64,000 nt of DNA, taken from positions 43,587,975-43,651,974 of the forward strand of contig NC_031502.1 of NCBI RefSeq assembly GCF_000237925.1. The letters are read 5' to 3'. The notes beneath the pieces were generated by a model. The model worked only from the letters and a program-made list of their open reading frames with translations, ran no database searches and was not told the DNA's origin. Each line of letters starts with the position of its first letter. Positions within the stretch are counted from its first letter, which is position 1. Below, one piece after another: positions 1 through 13,500 of the stretch. Source of the stretch: Schistosoma mansoni (lineage: Eukaryota > Platyhelminthes > Trematoda > Strigeidida > Schistosomatidae). The position numbers and the translations under genes are program-made.

Positions 1-1557
1 ATGTGTTGTATTCGTAATGCTTATGTAACATAATCAATAAACTTTCAGTTAATTTTGAAGAATCAAGTATTATTTTGAGAATCCTGATTGTTTACACGGA
101 ATATATTTAATTATAATTATCTTTTTGTGACCCAAGACTTGGAGAATGCAGCAAAGAAGATTTCTTTGTTGATTAAGTTACTTACTTAAGCTCATATTAG
201 TAGTTGTTGGATAAATACATGAGTCTATGGGAGAAAAGAAAGCGATTGTATAATAAAGTGATCTAAGGTTCAGAATATCTAAAGAAAGCTGCTTTGGGAT
301 CTAGAGGTTAAAGAAAAATGATACAATGAGTTTCTTTAATTATGCAAAATTAGCAAGAATCTTTCATTTAGATCAGATTAACTTTCAAGTATAAACCTTG
401 AGCTTTTGTTCTTCTCTCCTTGAATTGTGTAATCTACTCAGTTTTGATATGCTAAGCACTGATGCGAGTTCAATTTGATCGACTCCAATTATAATAGCAA
501 CAGTAACACAAGATACGTGATAAGTTGCCAAAAAACTTTTGAATAAAAGCAAAAGTGAAAACACAGATCACAAATTCTAGTTCCGTAAGAAGTAGTCTAT
601 CTTTTTACTGGTTTATCTAATTCCAACCACCTTGACAGATAATCCATACAAATTGACATAATATTGCATTCAGATACGTGACATTGACAAAGTGAACCAC
701 TTAATTATAAACACGAACTACTAAAGTATTGTTATATATGGTTTTAATTAATTCAAGCAAATGTTAATTCTGTAAAATTTGTAAAACTAAAGAATTGTAA
801 ACGTTAGTATGACGAACAAAAATAAATAGTAGTGTTTTGTCATCTATTAAGTGTTTATTTTACTATTCGTAGTCATAAATAAGTTAACTTCTTTTATCAA
901 GTGCATATATACTACTCTATTAGTTTCATTTTGTATTATAATGAAAAAACTTACTTTTAGAATGAATTGAAGACCTTTATTTTCACGCAGGAAGGTATTC
1001 ACTCAGAATAATCAAGCTTACTGAGCTATACTAGGTCGAATACACCCCGAATAAAAAGGTAAAAAAGCGAAATGTTAGCATGTATTTCTGTAGTTCACTT
1101 GATGGAATAATTTTTTGTCAGGTCTTGTGACTTATATTAATTTGATAATATGACGTTCTTACTGCGATAATGACAAGGATCTGTCTGGCAGAATATCACA
1201 GGTTCGATTTACAAAAAGTAAACAAAGTTGTTTGGTTCATTAGGCTATAACTATCTATGTTTTCAATGGTATTCGCAACTTGAATTAAGTGAAAGATAAT
1301 CTCTCATATAAGCGGTAAATCATAAAATTCCAGTGAACTCCCAGATGACTACGATATTATTCACTCTCCTGTGAAAGCAATATTTAAGAAGTGCAGTATT
1401 TGCTATTAAGCCATTGAACAAAAATGATGAAAGGCGCCTATACAGTTCTTACTACGCGACTTGCTATTTAACCATGCAGTTTGTGTTTTCAGATATTTAC
1501 TTCACAATTTATCCGTGATATCGTAATGAAGAAACCTAATATTTACTTGCATTTCAG
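1..1557. other. AT-rich ACSL intron, nothing else recognised
   Basis: No coding exon of ACSL or of another gene could be recognised; upstream ACSL exons may lie before the window or be too short to see. No repeat found elsewhere in the window was noticed here. Confidence 0.5.
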
Positions 1558-1590
1558 GAAAAAGGATATTCTAATCGTTTACCTGTAAAG
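1558..1590 (+). CDS. ACSL: ACSL exon a (33-base micro-exon)
   Basis: Eleven codons ([11 protein letters not shown]) between a TTTCAG acceptor and a GTAAGT donor, phase 0 on both sides. They fit the linker just before the P-loop in ACSL proteins. Assigned by frame continuity with the next exon; short, so less certain than the others. Confidence 0.75.
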
Positions 1591-4500
1591 GTAAGTCAGC
1601 ATAACCGTCAGTTGATTACATTTATGTAAACTGCGCTTTTCAGTATTGACATATTTTAAAATAGTCGTGTTAGCTAAGCAATTGAAATAGGTTGCTCTGT
1701 TAAGTTTTTTGAATTGGTTTAGAAACCTTATTGATTCTTAGCACTGAATGAATCTCAATCAATGAATGCCAACCCTCCTATATTGCGAAGCGATATTTGA
1801 TTTGCTACAGCCTTCACTTCGTAAAGACAGAGATTAGAATATTAAAAAACTAAGTTTAAGACGTTTATTTTAAATAAACTAAATCAGTTTTTTCTTTATA
1901 AGATGCATCATTCTGTGAGAAATCTCTCATGTAATTCTGAAATTATTTCCAAATATGTGGAAATCACCTACAATCTCGATAATTTCACTATTCGAAATTT
2001 TTCTAAGCTCAATAAACACTTAAAAACTGAACAAGTAATATGTTTGGGATAAAAAGCTCAATTATATATATCAAATTGATCAGTAAGGGATAAACTTTCA
2101 AAGTACTTCTTTTGGGTATTATGATTTTATAGAGTGATGAAACTAACACTTACATGTAGTACATAACCATTAGGTAGTTTACGGTAATAAATATTAACGT
2201 CAAGCGTAATTTGATGAAGCCATTCAGTTAAAACGCATGACATTTTTTCTTTCGAAATGGCAAAATGATTAACTTGATCTTTCCCAGGGCAGGTGATTAT
2301 TAATAATTTATTATAACTGTAGACGTTTTCAAACTATAACAAAGGTTTGTAAAAATACAATTTATTACTAGTACATAGTCTTGAATATTTTAATTCACTC
2401 TCTTGTAAGTACTGTACATGGATATTTATGAAAAAATGAAACACGTAGAAACCTAATAGTCGTTTTTCGATTTGCAACAGTGTTTCCGTTGCGCGGATTC
2501 ACAAATCCGTCTTGAAATGTTCAATCAATCAGACCATGAAATATATGGTACTTCACATTTGAAAGGGAAGATAGTCAGAATATTACAATAATTAAATGAT
2601 GGTATTAGACAAATAGTATATCACATAATCATTATATTTGTATCGAAAGATAATTTGAATCGAAAATTATCCATATCCATTGATTCTCAGTGAATGTCAT
2701 TAAATGATTTCAATATAATCATTGAAATATTTACCATTTTCAATCATAAAAGAAGTCATTGTTCAGTTAAATGTTTATTCTTATTTTTTCATGAAATATG
2801 GTTTAAGTAAATTTAAGCTACCGCAAACCGATTATTAAGTTATTTATTAAGCTTTTGCTTCTAAACTTTACTTTTAGGTCCCGGATGACAACGATCTATT
2901 CATGATATTATATACCAGTGGATCATTAGGTAGATTTATTTATAACACTGGAAATCGATAATTTACATGTGTTTGTGACAAACGAATGTCAATTTAAGTT
3001 TTAAAAACAATTTAAAAATTTAGAGGAAACTAAAAGAACAACTAATTGTGAAATAAAATAATAATTCAGTTTTTATTCATTGACTCCATGTAGCCTGATC
3101 GAACGACATTTATTGAGATGTGGTAGAAAATAATTTTCAAATAAATTTAATAAACGGAAGACTAATTAGTGAATCTAGACAGTCAATATCTAATTCACTT
3201 TTATTCCTAATTAACATATGATTAGAGAGGATGATCCTTAGTGAAGAAATAAATTAATTAATGTATTTGTAATATCCCAACGAATAGAAAAATTAGATTT
3301 TCCGACGTTTCGTGACTCGGTGTAAGCCACTTCTTCAGAGGATAAATAACCAAATTAACATTAATCGAAGTTTAAATAGTACAACGGAACAACATGAATA
3401 TTAGGTGCGATCAATCAAAAAAACAGGTCTGAATAGATCAATGTCATGTCATTTCGATCAAGGTGAATCATAAGCGACATGTATGTAAGTTTGTGTGTAT
3501 GGGTGCACTGTTAATGATGAAAATTGTGTGACCTTTATAATGACAAAGGATAGTCAAATTTGTAATGTAATGGTGTGAATTGTAAATAATATCAGACTAG
3601 GTGACCAGGATAAATAGTCCAAGTAGGATGTATTGTGAGGCCTTCCTTTTTATTGAGAGCAGTAGGATTAAACATTCTATGGAATACTTCAGCTACTCTC
3701 CTTTCTTTATAATTGGAAAAACCTTTTTGTAGTACTTTGATTTTTCTGAAATCAATTTGATGATTGTTGAAAATGGCGTGAACTGTTATTGCTGATTTAA
3801 TTTGAAGTCTATCCAGTTCTACAGGATTATTAGGAGGTTTCTTTGTGTACCTAATATGTTCTTTAGCGCAAGTCAAGATTCCACGAGATGACTCTCCAAT
3901 ATAGAAGGCATCACAATCGACGCAACCTAATTTGTAGACGCAGTTCTGTGTAGACATGAATGGGATATTTTCTTTTAATCGAACTAAAGTATTTCGAAGT
4001 GTGTTCGTTGTCTTGTAGTATACTTTAATTCTGTGTTGTTTTAAGATTCTTTGGAGTTCTGTTGTGCCTCGACGGTATGGCAAAACTGCAGTACCAATCC
4101 ATGGCATTTCATTTGAATTATTATTATTACGCGCTGAACCGTTTGTTTTAATATACTTCTAATAATCTTCATAGGAAAATCATTAAATTGTAAGATACTA
4201 ATTACATTCTTTTGTTTGCCCTCTTCTGATGTGATGATCTTGTTGGCTCTTCTAAAAAGATTTAAGGCTGGCGAGATCTTAGCACTGAAAGGAGTCAATA
4301 TAGCGATTAGAGTGGTTAACATACGTTTTGGTCCGCCACAAGTGTGTAGGCTTCTGGTAGATGGATATATTTAGAATTTCATTTAGATTTCTTTTCACTA
4401 AGCAATCTAAGAACGGTAGCTCACCATGTTCATTTTCATTCTCATTCGTGAATTTGATGAGATGAAATTTATTTATCCGTTTTGAAAACGATCTTAGATG

Positions 4501-7500
4501 AGACTTTTTTTATCACAAGTGTATCATCTACATATTTAAGCCAAATTCGTGGCTTAATGTCGGCGAAAATATTTGATTCTATGTGTGCCATAAAAAGGTT
4601 GTTTAAAATCGGGGACACGGGGGATCCCATTGCTACACCATTAGTTTGTTTGTGAATACAGTCGCATGTAAGCAGAGTTTTAAGGATCTCATGATTAAAC
4701 TGATGCCTAAAGGACATCTGTCAGAAAGAGTATTGTCGTTTTCTAGTAAACCACTAATGAATTCTAAGCATTTATCAATAGGAATACTAGTGTATAAAGA
4801 AACGACATCAAAGCTTACCATGAATTCATTCTTCTCGATAATTAATTCCCATAATTTTGATTTAAAGTCATATGTATCCTTAGTTATATGATGTAAGTTA
4901 AGTTGTAATGGCTTTAATATGCTGCTTAGATATTTAGATAAAGCATATGTCGTTGTGTTGGTAAAGTCTACTATCGATCTTAGAGGGATATCTGGTTTGT
5001 GAATTTTCGGTAAACCATAAAACCGTGAAGTATTGCATGATTTGGGATACAGAGCAAACCAAAGCGAGGCCCCAATGACTGATTTTAGCTCTTTTAAAAG
5101 TTCACTTGTTTTTTATTTGACTTTATTTTTTATCGTTTGAGAATTTAATGGATTGATCTTTTCATATGGTCCTGTTGAAATAGGAATTTTCATTATGATG
5201 ACTTGCATTTTAAAGCAATTAGGTGTTTACATTTTGAGAAAATGATTTTCAATAAATTATGAACATGTAACTCTTCACAATAATTATAACACTAAAACAT
5301 TATCCTTAATTCGGTTCGAAATTCAACGAAGAGCTTATGAAGATACCATGTTGTGGCCTTACTTTTTGAGTGTCTTTAAAGTGTCTCAATCTAAAGTAGT
5401 TTGCATCACAGGGTAATATTAGCTGAAGAAATACTCAAAATCAAGATACAAAACTGTAGTTCCATTATATTTCATGACTTCTCAAAAGTGTACACCTATG
5501 ACATCATGTGAGCTAGGATCAAAGATTTTCGGATCTTCTAATTTACATAACATTATAGAATCGTAGAGTTGAAATTCAGTATTTTGAACTTTAATATTCA
5601 AGTAACTGGTGATGTTGTATGGTTATAATTCGGTATCGGATATGGGTTTCTGAATCAGTCGAGACTTGTCTGACTCCACGGATAATGGATCAAGATTGAA
5701 GTTCCGAAATTCCATGTTGAAATTATTTCCAAGTGAGTACGTGGTTATTATGTTAATGATTTCTTTTGATTGTACAGTCTGTCGTACGAAGGAATATTAC
5801 CATTGCCATAAAGTATCACCATACTGTATGTAAACAATGGCGCGGATAAACTATTTTCCTTAATATCGAAGCTACTGTTACACAGAAGTATATAAATAGA
5901 GAAAATTTGATCTTACACATTTCTTCAGTACTTCATGCTGACTAAACTTTAAAAAACTGAAGTAACTAAACCATTAAATCTATATCTTAATTTATGTTAT
6001 AACTTCAAACAATTAACAGATAAAGAAAAGAGGAGTATACGATAAATTCATTGTTCTCCTTCTTTATTTACCCTTTTTTTCTCTAGGTTTACCCAAAGGA
6101 GTTATGATAACAAACAAAGCTTATTTAAATGCCGTAAAACTAACTATTAGCTTGACAGAGGAAAATGTTAGTCTAGAATTAATAATAATAATATTCCTAA
6201 TCTAATCAAATATTGTATATTTTGAGACATATATTCATAAAATAGAAGTAGATATATTTATATATGATGTTAACTATCCTTTTTTTTTACCATTATTAAC
6301 TCATAAAAAACGTTTGTTTATTGATAGAGTTTTAGTTTGAAAGATAGACCCCCTTTTGGTTTTATTTAGTACACTTCGTAAATTCTTGAGTTTGGATGGA
6401 AGAAAAACTGAAATTACTTCTAGTCATTGTTATTTTACATTAAAATAAACAAAACGTCTACTTGCCAACTGGCATTATGTAATACAGCTGGTTAGAAACT
6501 TTTTATTCACATGACAGAGGACCGAAATATTTAGTAATTGAGGTTAGAATGACATCTGATTATCATTCACATTTGTTAACTGAATTTGCAGAAACCCGAT
6601 GAAATAAATTCAAATTAACTTCTAAGCATAAATTTACATAGATTTTCTCTTAACTTCAATCGTCCTCACTGCATAGATTAAAGAATAAGATAATCGAAAA
6701 TGTTTCAAACAGTTTAATTAGAGATTTAAATGGGAGCAAAAGAATAAGTATCTAAAGGAAATTTTCAAACGATCAGAAATATTTGTTTTATTTATCTAAT
6801 GACTAATTTATGAATCTCATGTAATTATATTTTGTAAGCTGTAAAACAAGGTTTTAACCCATTATTTTTAAAAAGTTTTCATAAATGACTATTGTGTGAG
6901 TTTCTTACATATCATTATTTAAATTCAACTTAGTATTGTTTGTTTGAATCTTCCCATCGATTTGTTAGGACTGCAACTGGTCAGTCCCAGAGTGAACATC
7001 AACTCTGAGATGCAGGTACATCCAGCTGACGAGTCCCAAATAGGACGAAACGCGCGTCCTGGATTCCACTGCTAGCCACTATCCATCTCTGCTAACCATA
7101 TCATTATTTAGTTGTAAAAATTGATGATACGTAAGGAGTTTTACGTAATTTGCTTACGTTTTTATACGTTACAACAAAACTACTGAAATATACGGTTTTC
7201 CTAGGAGAAAAATCAAAGTATTTTGTATGGTTAGTAGAAGTTTTATATGTAGAAATCCACTATTCTTTAAATGGACCAATTTAACCTTCTTACCAAAAAT
7301 AGATTCAAGTTTATTTGAACGACTATTTTCTGTTTAATTTGGTTGTTTTTCCCTACTGATTCAAATGAGACGTGTCTTAACAGACAATAATTATATTAGT
7401 TTTCCATCAAAAATTATCAATAATTTGCAATGAAATTATTCTGTATTTGTATTTATGAACTTTTGACCTATTTTCATGCTTTTATTTGCATGAAATCATT

Positions 7501-10500
7501 TGATTGGAACAATCATTTTGAAATGTTTGCTAATGGTGTAGATAGATAAGCTATGATATTTAACCTTTTCTCTCCAAGTAGACCACTTATAATTTTATGA
7601 AGTTTCTTTAAGTATTTCACCAGAACGGCTGTAAATAAGGTTAACATCTTTGTCTTCTTTAATGAATATTTTCCTCATTCAAAGGAAACTAACTGCTCCA
7701 TTACCTGTACCTTGAGGGCTTCAGATTCAAACGTTTTCAGAACGAATACGATATAGTTAGCTGAACTAATCAATTAACCTTTGCATGGGCAACCAGTAAC
7801 TTGAAATAGCGAATTCCTAGAAGATAAAATGCTTTACCATCTCTTTTATCTATAACTGGTGGATTTACAAAATGTATGAAATCTTGTTAGCGCTTATCTT
7901 CTTAAAGTAAATAACGTTTTTTTAAGAACGGGATTTATAATGCATTGACTATTATTTAATTATCGGTATACAGCTGTGGAGATTGTTGAGTTCAAATTGG
8001 TATCATGAATAGATCAATGTTGGGCCACCACTAAAAACCTGGAAGCACTGGACGGCCGTTTCGTTCTAGTATAAGACTCCTCAAAAGTACGCACTTAATT
8101 TCCTTAAACCGTAGAAAACAGCTAAAACAGCACCAATCACTTATAGTTCCAATATTTGTTGGAATTGAACGTAAAGAATGGAATGGGAACAAGATTACCT
8201 AAATAATATCGTATAACTTGGGTTAATGCCATATTTACTCGAATAGCAAAATGTTTCCCATATTAGTTCACCACTACCATCTACTTAGTATTTCATCATC
8301 TAATACTTTATATAAGATGACTATTACTTTCCTATACGACTAATTGATTATTTGTGAGTGAATTACTATTTCTAGGGTGAACAGCCTAATAAAGTATCAA
8401 TCATTGTTTAACCATGTTGTGTATTTACTAAAAATTACTAGTGAAACATAAAATATTAGATGTACATTAGATATTATGTACAAAATATAACCTAGTAATA
8501 TAGTCATCTTGGATCCAGAATAAGAGGTGTTCATATGACTTTATAATTCACTGTCTACACATTGCATTTTCTATGCAACGAAAAGATGCTCGAATGCTTT
8601 TCATTTTCTATTTAGACGACCGAGAAAGTTATTTGCTCGTGATACGGACAATAACGATTTTCTGTATTTCTTAAAAATAGAGATTGAATTTAGCAGATTT
8701 TATTTTATTTATCCTGGGGTTTTCCTAACAATAGGAAACCTATTGAGTATGAAAATAACCAGTAAGCATTATAAAGCTCTGTCAAACCTTGTACAAGACG
8801 AATATGATGGAGTTCTTAATTATTGGCACTTGTTTTTTACGTTTATATTTTATTTTGTTTCAGCATTTTTCAACTGAAGATTTGTCACATGTTTCATTCC
8901 TGCCTTTATCACATGCTATGGAACAGCTAACAATGGCAAGTTATTAATAAATAATTTGTATTCACATGAAAGGAATTTAACTGGTTAATTATGTTTCACA
9001 GATAACACTATTAAGTATAATTATATCCATTTATAAAACTTTTAAATTTGGTTAAAAGCGAATTAAAGAAAAGTGTTTACATTAGGGTTCAATGTTTTTG
9101 ATTTTTCCAAATCGTCCAGGCTCTGAAATCTATTCATGGAGCATTTTATGTTCAAAAATTTTCTACGCAAATTAACTAGCCATAAACTTCCCGTCTAATT
9201 TAGGCTACCATCCATTCCTCAAACGAAATGGACTGTTTTAAACGTATACGGAGAAGGATAGTAAATAATATCACATCATCTTATATATTCACCCTAAAAA
9301 TTTAACATAAACTATTCAAATCAATTCACTAACGCCTGTTATCCTTCTCGGAAAGGAAGCATGGACCGCCCACCAGCATTCTGCAAATACGTATGTCCTT
9401 GGCTCTCTCTTATAGTTCTCATCGAGTGGTAATCAGTCTTTCGATGTTCGCTTCTAATTTCCAACGTAATATGTGCTTTGGTCTCCCGCTTCTCCTTTTC
9501 CCTTCAGGATTCCAAGTTAGCGCCTAGCTCGGGATGTTTTCTGATGGTTTCCACAATATATGTCCTATCCACCTCCATCGTTTTCTCCTAATTTCCTCTT
9601 CTGTTGGAAGCGGGTTTGTTCTCTCCAACAGTAGGCTGTTGCTGATGGTATCCGGTCAAAGGTCATTCAGTATTTCGTGTAGACAATTGTTTATAAATAC
9701 TTGTAATTCCTTGATGATGATGGTGATAGGTCTCCAAGTTTCAGCTCCATACAGTACAACCGTCTTCACGTTCGTATTGAAGATTCTGATTTTGATGTTG
9801 GCTGACAGTTGTTTTGAGCTACACATGTTCTTCAACTGTATGAATGCTGTCCTTGTTTTGTCAATTTCTGATTTTACGTCTGCATCAGATCCTCCTTGTC
9901 CATCAACGATGCTGTCCAGATATGTAAAAGTTTCTACCTCTTTCAGAATTTCTCCATCAAATGTGATTAGGGCGGTGTTCTCCGCGATGTATTTAAGGAT
10001 CTTGCTTTATCCCTTGTGTATATTGAGGCCCACTGATTAATAGGTCTTACTGCCACACTGATTGTTTTGACCTGCATTTGCTCGTATATATGGGATAGAA
10101 GGGCTGAGTCGTCTGAGAAGTACAAATCGTCTACTTGCATTCTAGCCGTCCATCGTATTCCATGCTTCTGCCCAGATGTCTGGGTCAAAGAAGATTCTAT
10201 AATGTTCCCTCATCCACGCTGTCAAACGCCTTCTCATAATCAATGAAGTTGATGTATAGTGACGAGTTCCACTCAACTGATTGTTCGACGATGATACGTA
10301 GTGTCGCGATTTGGTCTGTAAACGACCCATCCCAAAGGAACCCAGTCTGTTGACCTCAAAGTTGAGTGTCCACTGAATCTTTCAGCTGGTTCAGCAACAC
10401 TCGGTTGAAAACTTTTCCTGATACCAATAGTATTGCGATGCCTCTGTGGTTCTCACATTTGCTCAGATCTCCTTTCTTTGGTATCCTGATGAGGTATCCT

Positions 10501-13500
10501 TCTTTCCAGTCTGTCGGCACTCGTTCTTTCTGCCAAATCTTCCTGAATAGAACGTGAAACATGCTTGCGGTTGCTTCTATGTCTGACTTCAATGATTCAG
10601 CTGGTATATTGTCAGATCCTGTTGCTTTCCCATTCTTCATCTGTCTGATGGCTATCCTGATTTCCTCGATCGTTGGTGGAGTGACACCTATAGGAAAGTC
10701 TGTGTGTGCTGCTTCGATGTCCGGTGGATTCCATGGAGTAAGCCGATTCAAGAGTTCCTCAAAGTGTTCTACCCATCTGTTCCTCTGTTCTTGAATTTCA
10801 GTGATTGGCTTTTTTCTCTGTCCTTGACTGGTCTCTCTCGTTTACTATATTTCCTTGTCAGTTTCTTCGTTGTATCGTGTAGCTGTCTCTACTCGTCTCG
10901 GATCTACTCATATACTGATTCTAGGGGACTTCAATCTTCCTAAATTCAATTTTGCGGAACATACGTACATCGGAAGTGAAAAGTATATTGAAGCTCGGTT
11001 CTTCAACCTCGTTGAGGATCTGGGATTATTGGAAAATGTGAAATAAACAACGTGTTGGAAAAAAAGTCAGGCCCCTTCACTCTTAGATTGGGTGGATGCT
11101 CATTGGGATTTCTTACCGCAAACGCTGTTATGTGCTACAAAGCAGTTAGTTCCTCAAACGGTCCCCAAAAGCTACAAGCGACCTACAATCATCAAGAACC
11201 GCACACTTCTTTTACTAAGCCGCAAAAGGCACTGTTGGGCAGAATACAAACGAACTGATAACAACGGCGCGTTCAGGCAATACAAACATATAAGAAACAT
11301 GTGCACAAAGGCAATAAGAGAAGACGGGCTTCAGTACCAACTAAAGCCTATCGACAGATTTGTCTCCAAGGCAAAAAGCTTATTCTGTTATACGGCTTTT
11401 TTTCGACAAGCCAAAACTGGAATTTCACAACCTCTAGGTCCTAGTTGCCCGATCGATAAGGACGGTAATGCTGCTAACGTTTTGGCTGAACAATACTCTC
11501 TGACATTTCAACCGACCCATATCAACTATACTGATGAAAGCTTCATCTGTCCCGGATATGGTTCATTCTGCTATACTGAGGGAAGCAGCTCCAATTTCAG
11601 TAACACCGCTAGGCGTGATGTTCTCACGCTCCCTAAGCCGAGGCAAACTACCGGAAATTCGGAAGCTAGCTCACATCACACCTGTTTTCAAAGGAGGTCG
11701 ACGCGGCAAAACTTCAAGTTACCGACCGGTGGCTCTTCTCTCTTTACCTTCAAAAATTATGGAGTTCCTGATATGCGATGGTATGCACGACTGCTTATTA
11801 TCCTTAAACTTCTCACCACAACAGCGCGGTTTCAGAAAAGGTCACCCTTGTATAACGAACCTGCTTACCGCGGTGGACAGATGGACAACCATCCATGATT
11901 GAAAGGGAAAGGTTGACATAATTTTGCCTTGGCTTCTCAAAAGCTATTGATAGGGTCAACCATATATGTCTAGTCAATAAGCTCAAACGATTGGGTATCA
12001 AATCATCTTTAATTGATTGGCTAACTTCATATCCAAAAAGTCGACTTTTTAAGGTCAGTATTATCTTCACTTTCTCTCAGGCTATGGAATGCGCTAGTGA
12101 GGTCTCCCAGAGTTCAGTACTAGGACCTCTTCCTTTCTTGATCTATATAAACGATCTTCCACATCAGGTATCGTCAGACTTGTTACTTTTTGCTGATGAT
12201 GTAAAACTTTAGAGATGAGTATGCAGCCAAGAGGATAAACTGGCACTTCAGGAGGATCTGACTCCAAAGTTGGGTAGATGACAACGGATTTACCTTTAAC
12301 AATTCAAAGTGTAAAGTAGTCCATCTGAGATATGTTGCAGACTACAGCTACAACTTGGGCAACTCCCCTCAACAGGTATCCCAAGTTGAAAAAACATTCA
12401 GGAGTGCTGGTACCCTACGATTCGAAGTCTTACGCTAACTGTGACAAAGATGCCTTTCGAGCAAACCTTGTACCATTTCGACGGAAGAACTTTCCACATA
12501 ATCTTCAACAGTTTTATTCGTCCCCATTTAGAGTACGGAAACGTAGTGTTTCCTCCCTCACTCCAAATGGATAAGGACACTCTGGAGCGTATCCAACGGC
12601 GAGCCATGAAATCAATTTAGGGACTCGGATTCAAGCCTTATGAAGAGCGCCTTCGATCACTAAACCTTCACCCATTAGAGTACAGGCATTTTAGATATGA
12701 CCTTCTAACTTGACATATTATTAAGGAGTAAGGATAGTATCTTACTATGGTTTACCAAATTCTTATTCCTCTTTTATCAATAATATTCCTAAGTTCCTGC
12801 CTGGAGGTATTGGTGATCCACTGCTACTGGATACGGAAGCCTGTTAAGTGAAAGCTTATTCTATCCCGTTCAAAACCATTTGAACCATTCATATTTCCTT
12901 CTCTTGAAGCTTTTTCCACTGTCGTTGCTAGCTCTTCCATGTACTTCTGACTGTCCTCTTTAGTGCTTCTTTTCACTCATTTGTTTGCTTTTGTGTATTC
13001 AACTTGTGTCTTGACATTTTCTGCTCTTGTTTGATTGTTGTTAATTGCTGTCTTCTTGCTCTTTCCTTCTTGAAACTCGTTCAGGGTTTCCATAGAAATC
13101 CATTCCTTATTATGCTTCTTACGGCCCAGAACCTCCCGTGACGTCGGAGACAGTGTTTCTTTGAGCCCTTTCTAATTGTCTACTATAGTTATTTTTTCTT
13201 CCAGTGGATCTTGTAAGACTTGAAACCTGTTGTTGAGTGCGATCTTGAATTCGTCGAGTTGATTAGTATGTCAAATGAAGGGTGTTTCGAAACTGTATTA
13301 TTATTAGCGGCTCTATTCAATATTATATTTTTCGTACAATATAGAATTCTCAGCACAAAGCATTTCAACAAGTTTCATTTTCTTGGTTCTTGATTGATCC
13401 TTGAGATAAATGTTGAGTGATCGCCAGTTAGATGTTAGCAGTTCAGGAATCGACATGTGAATAATATGTATTCTTTTCGATGCATATTGCCAGCAACCAC

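Noticed and set aside
9534-10040. 168-codon open frame on the plus strand
   Set aside because: Antisense shadow of the SR2 ORF; the minus strand carries the recognisable protein.
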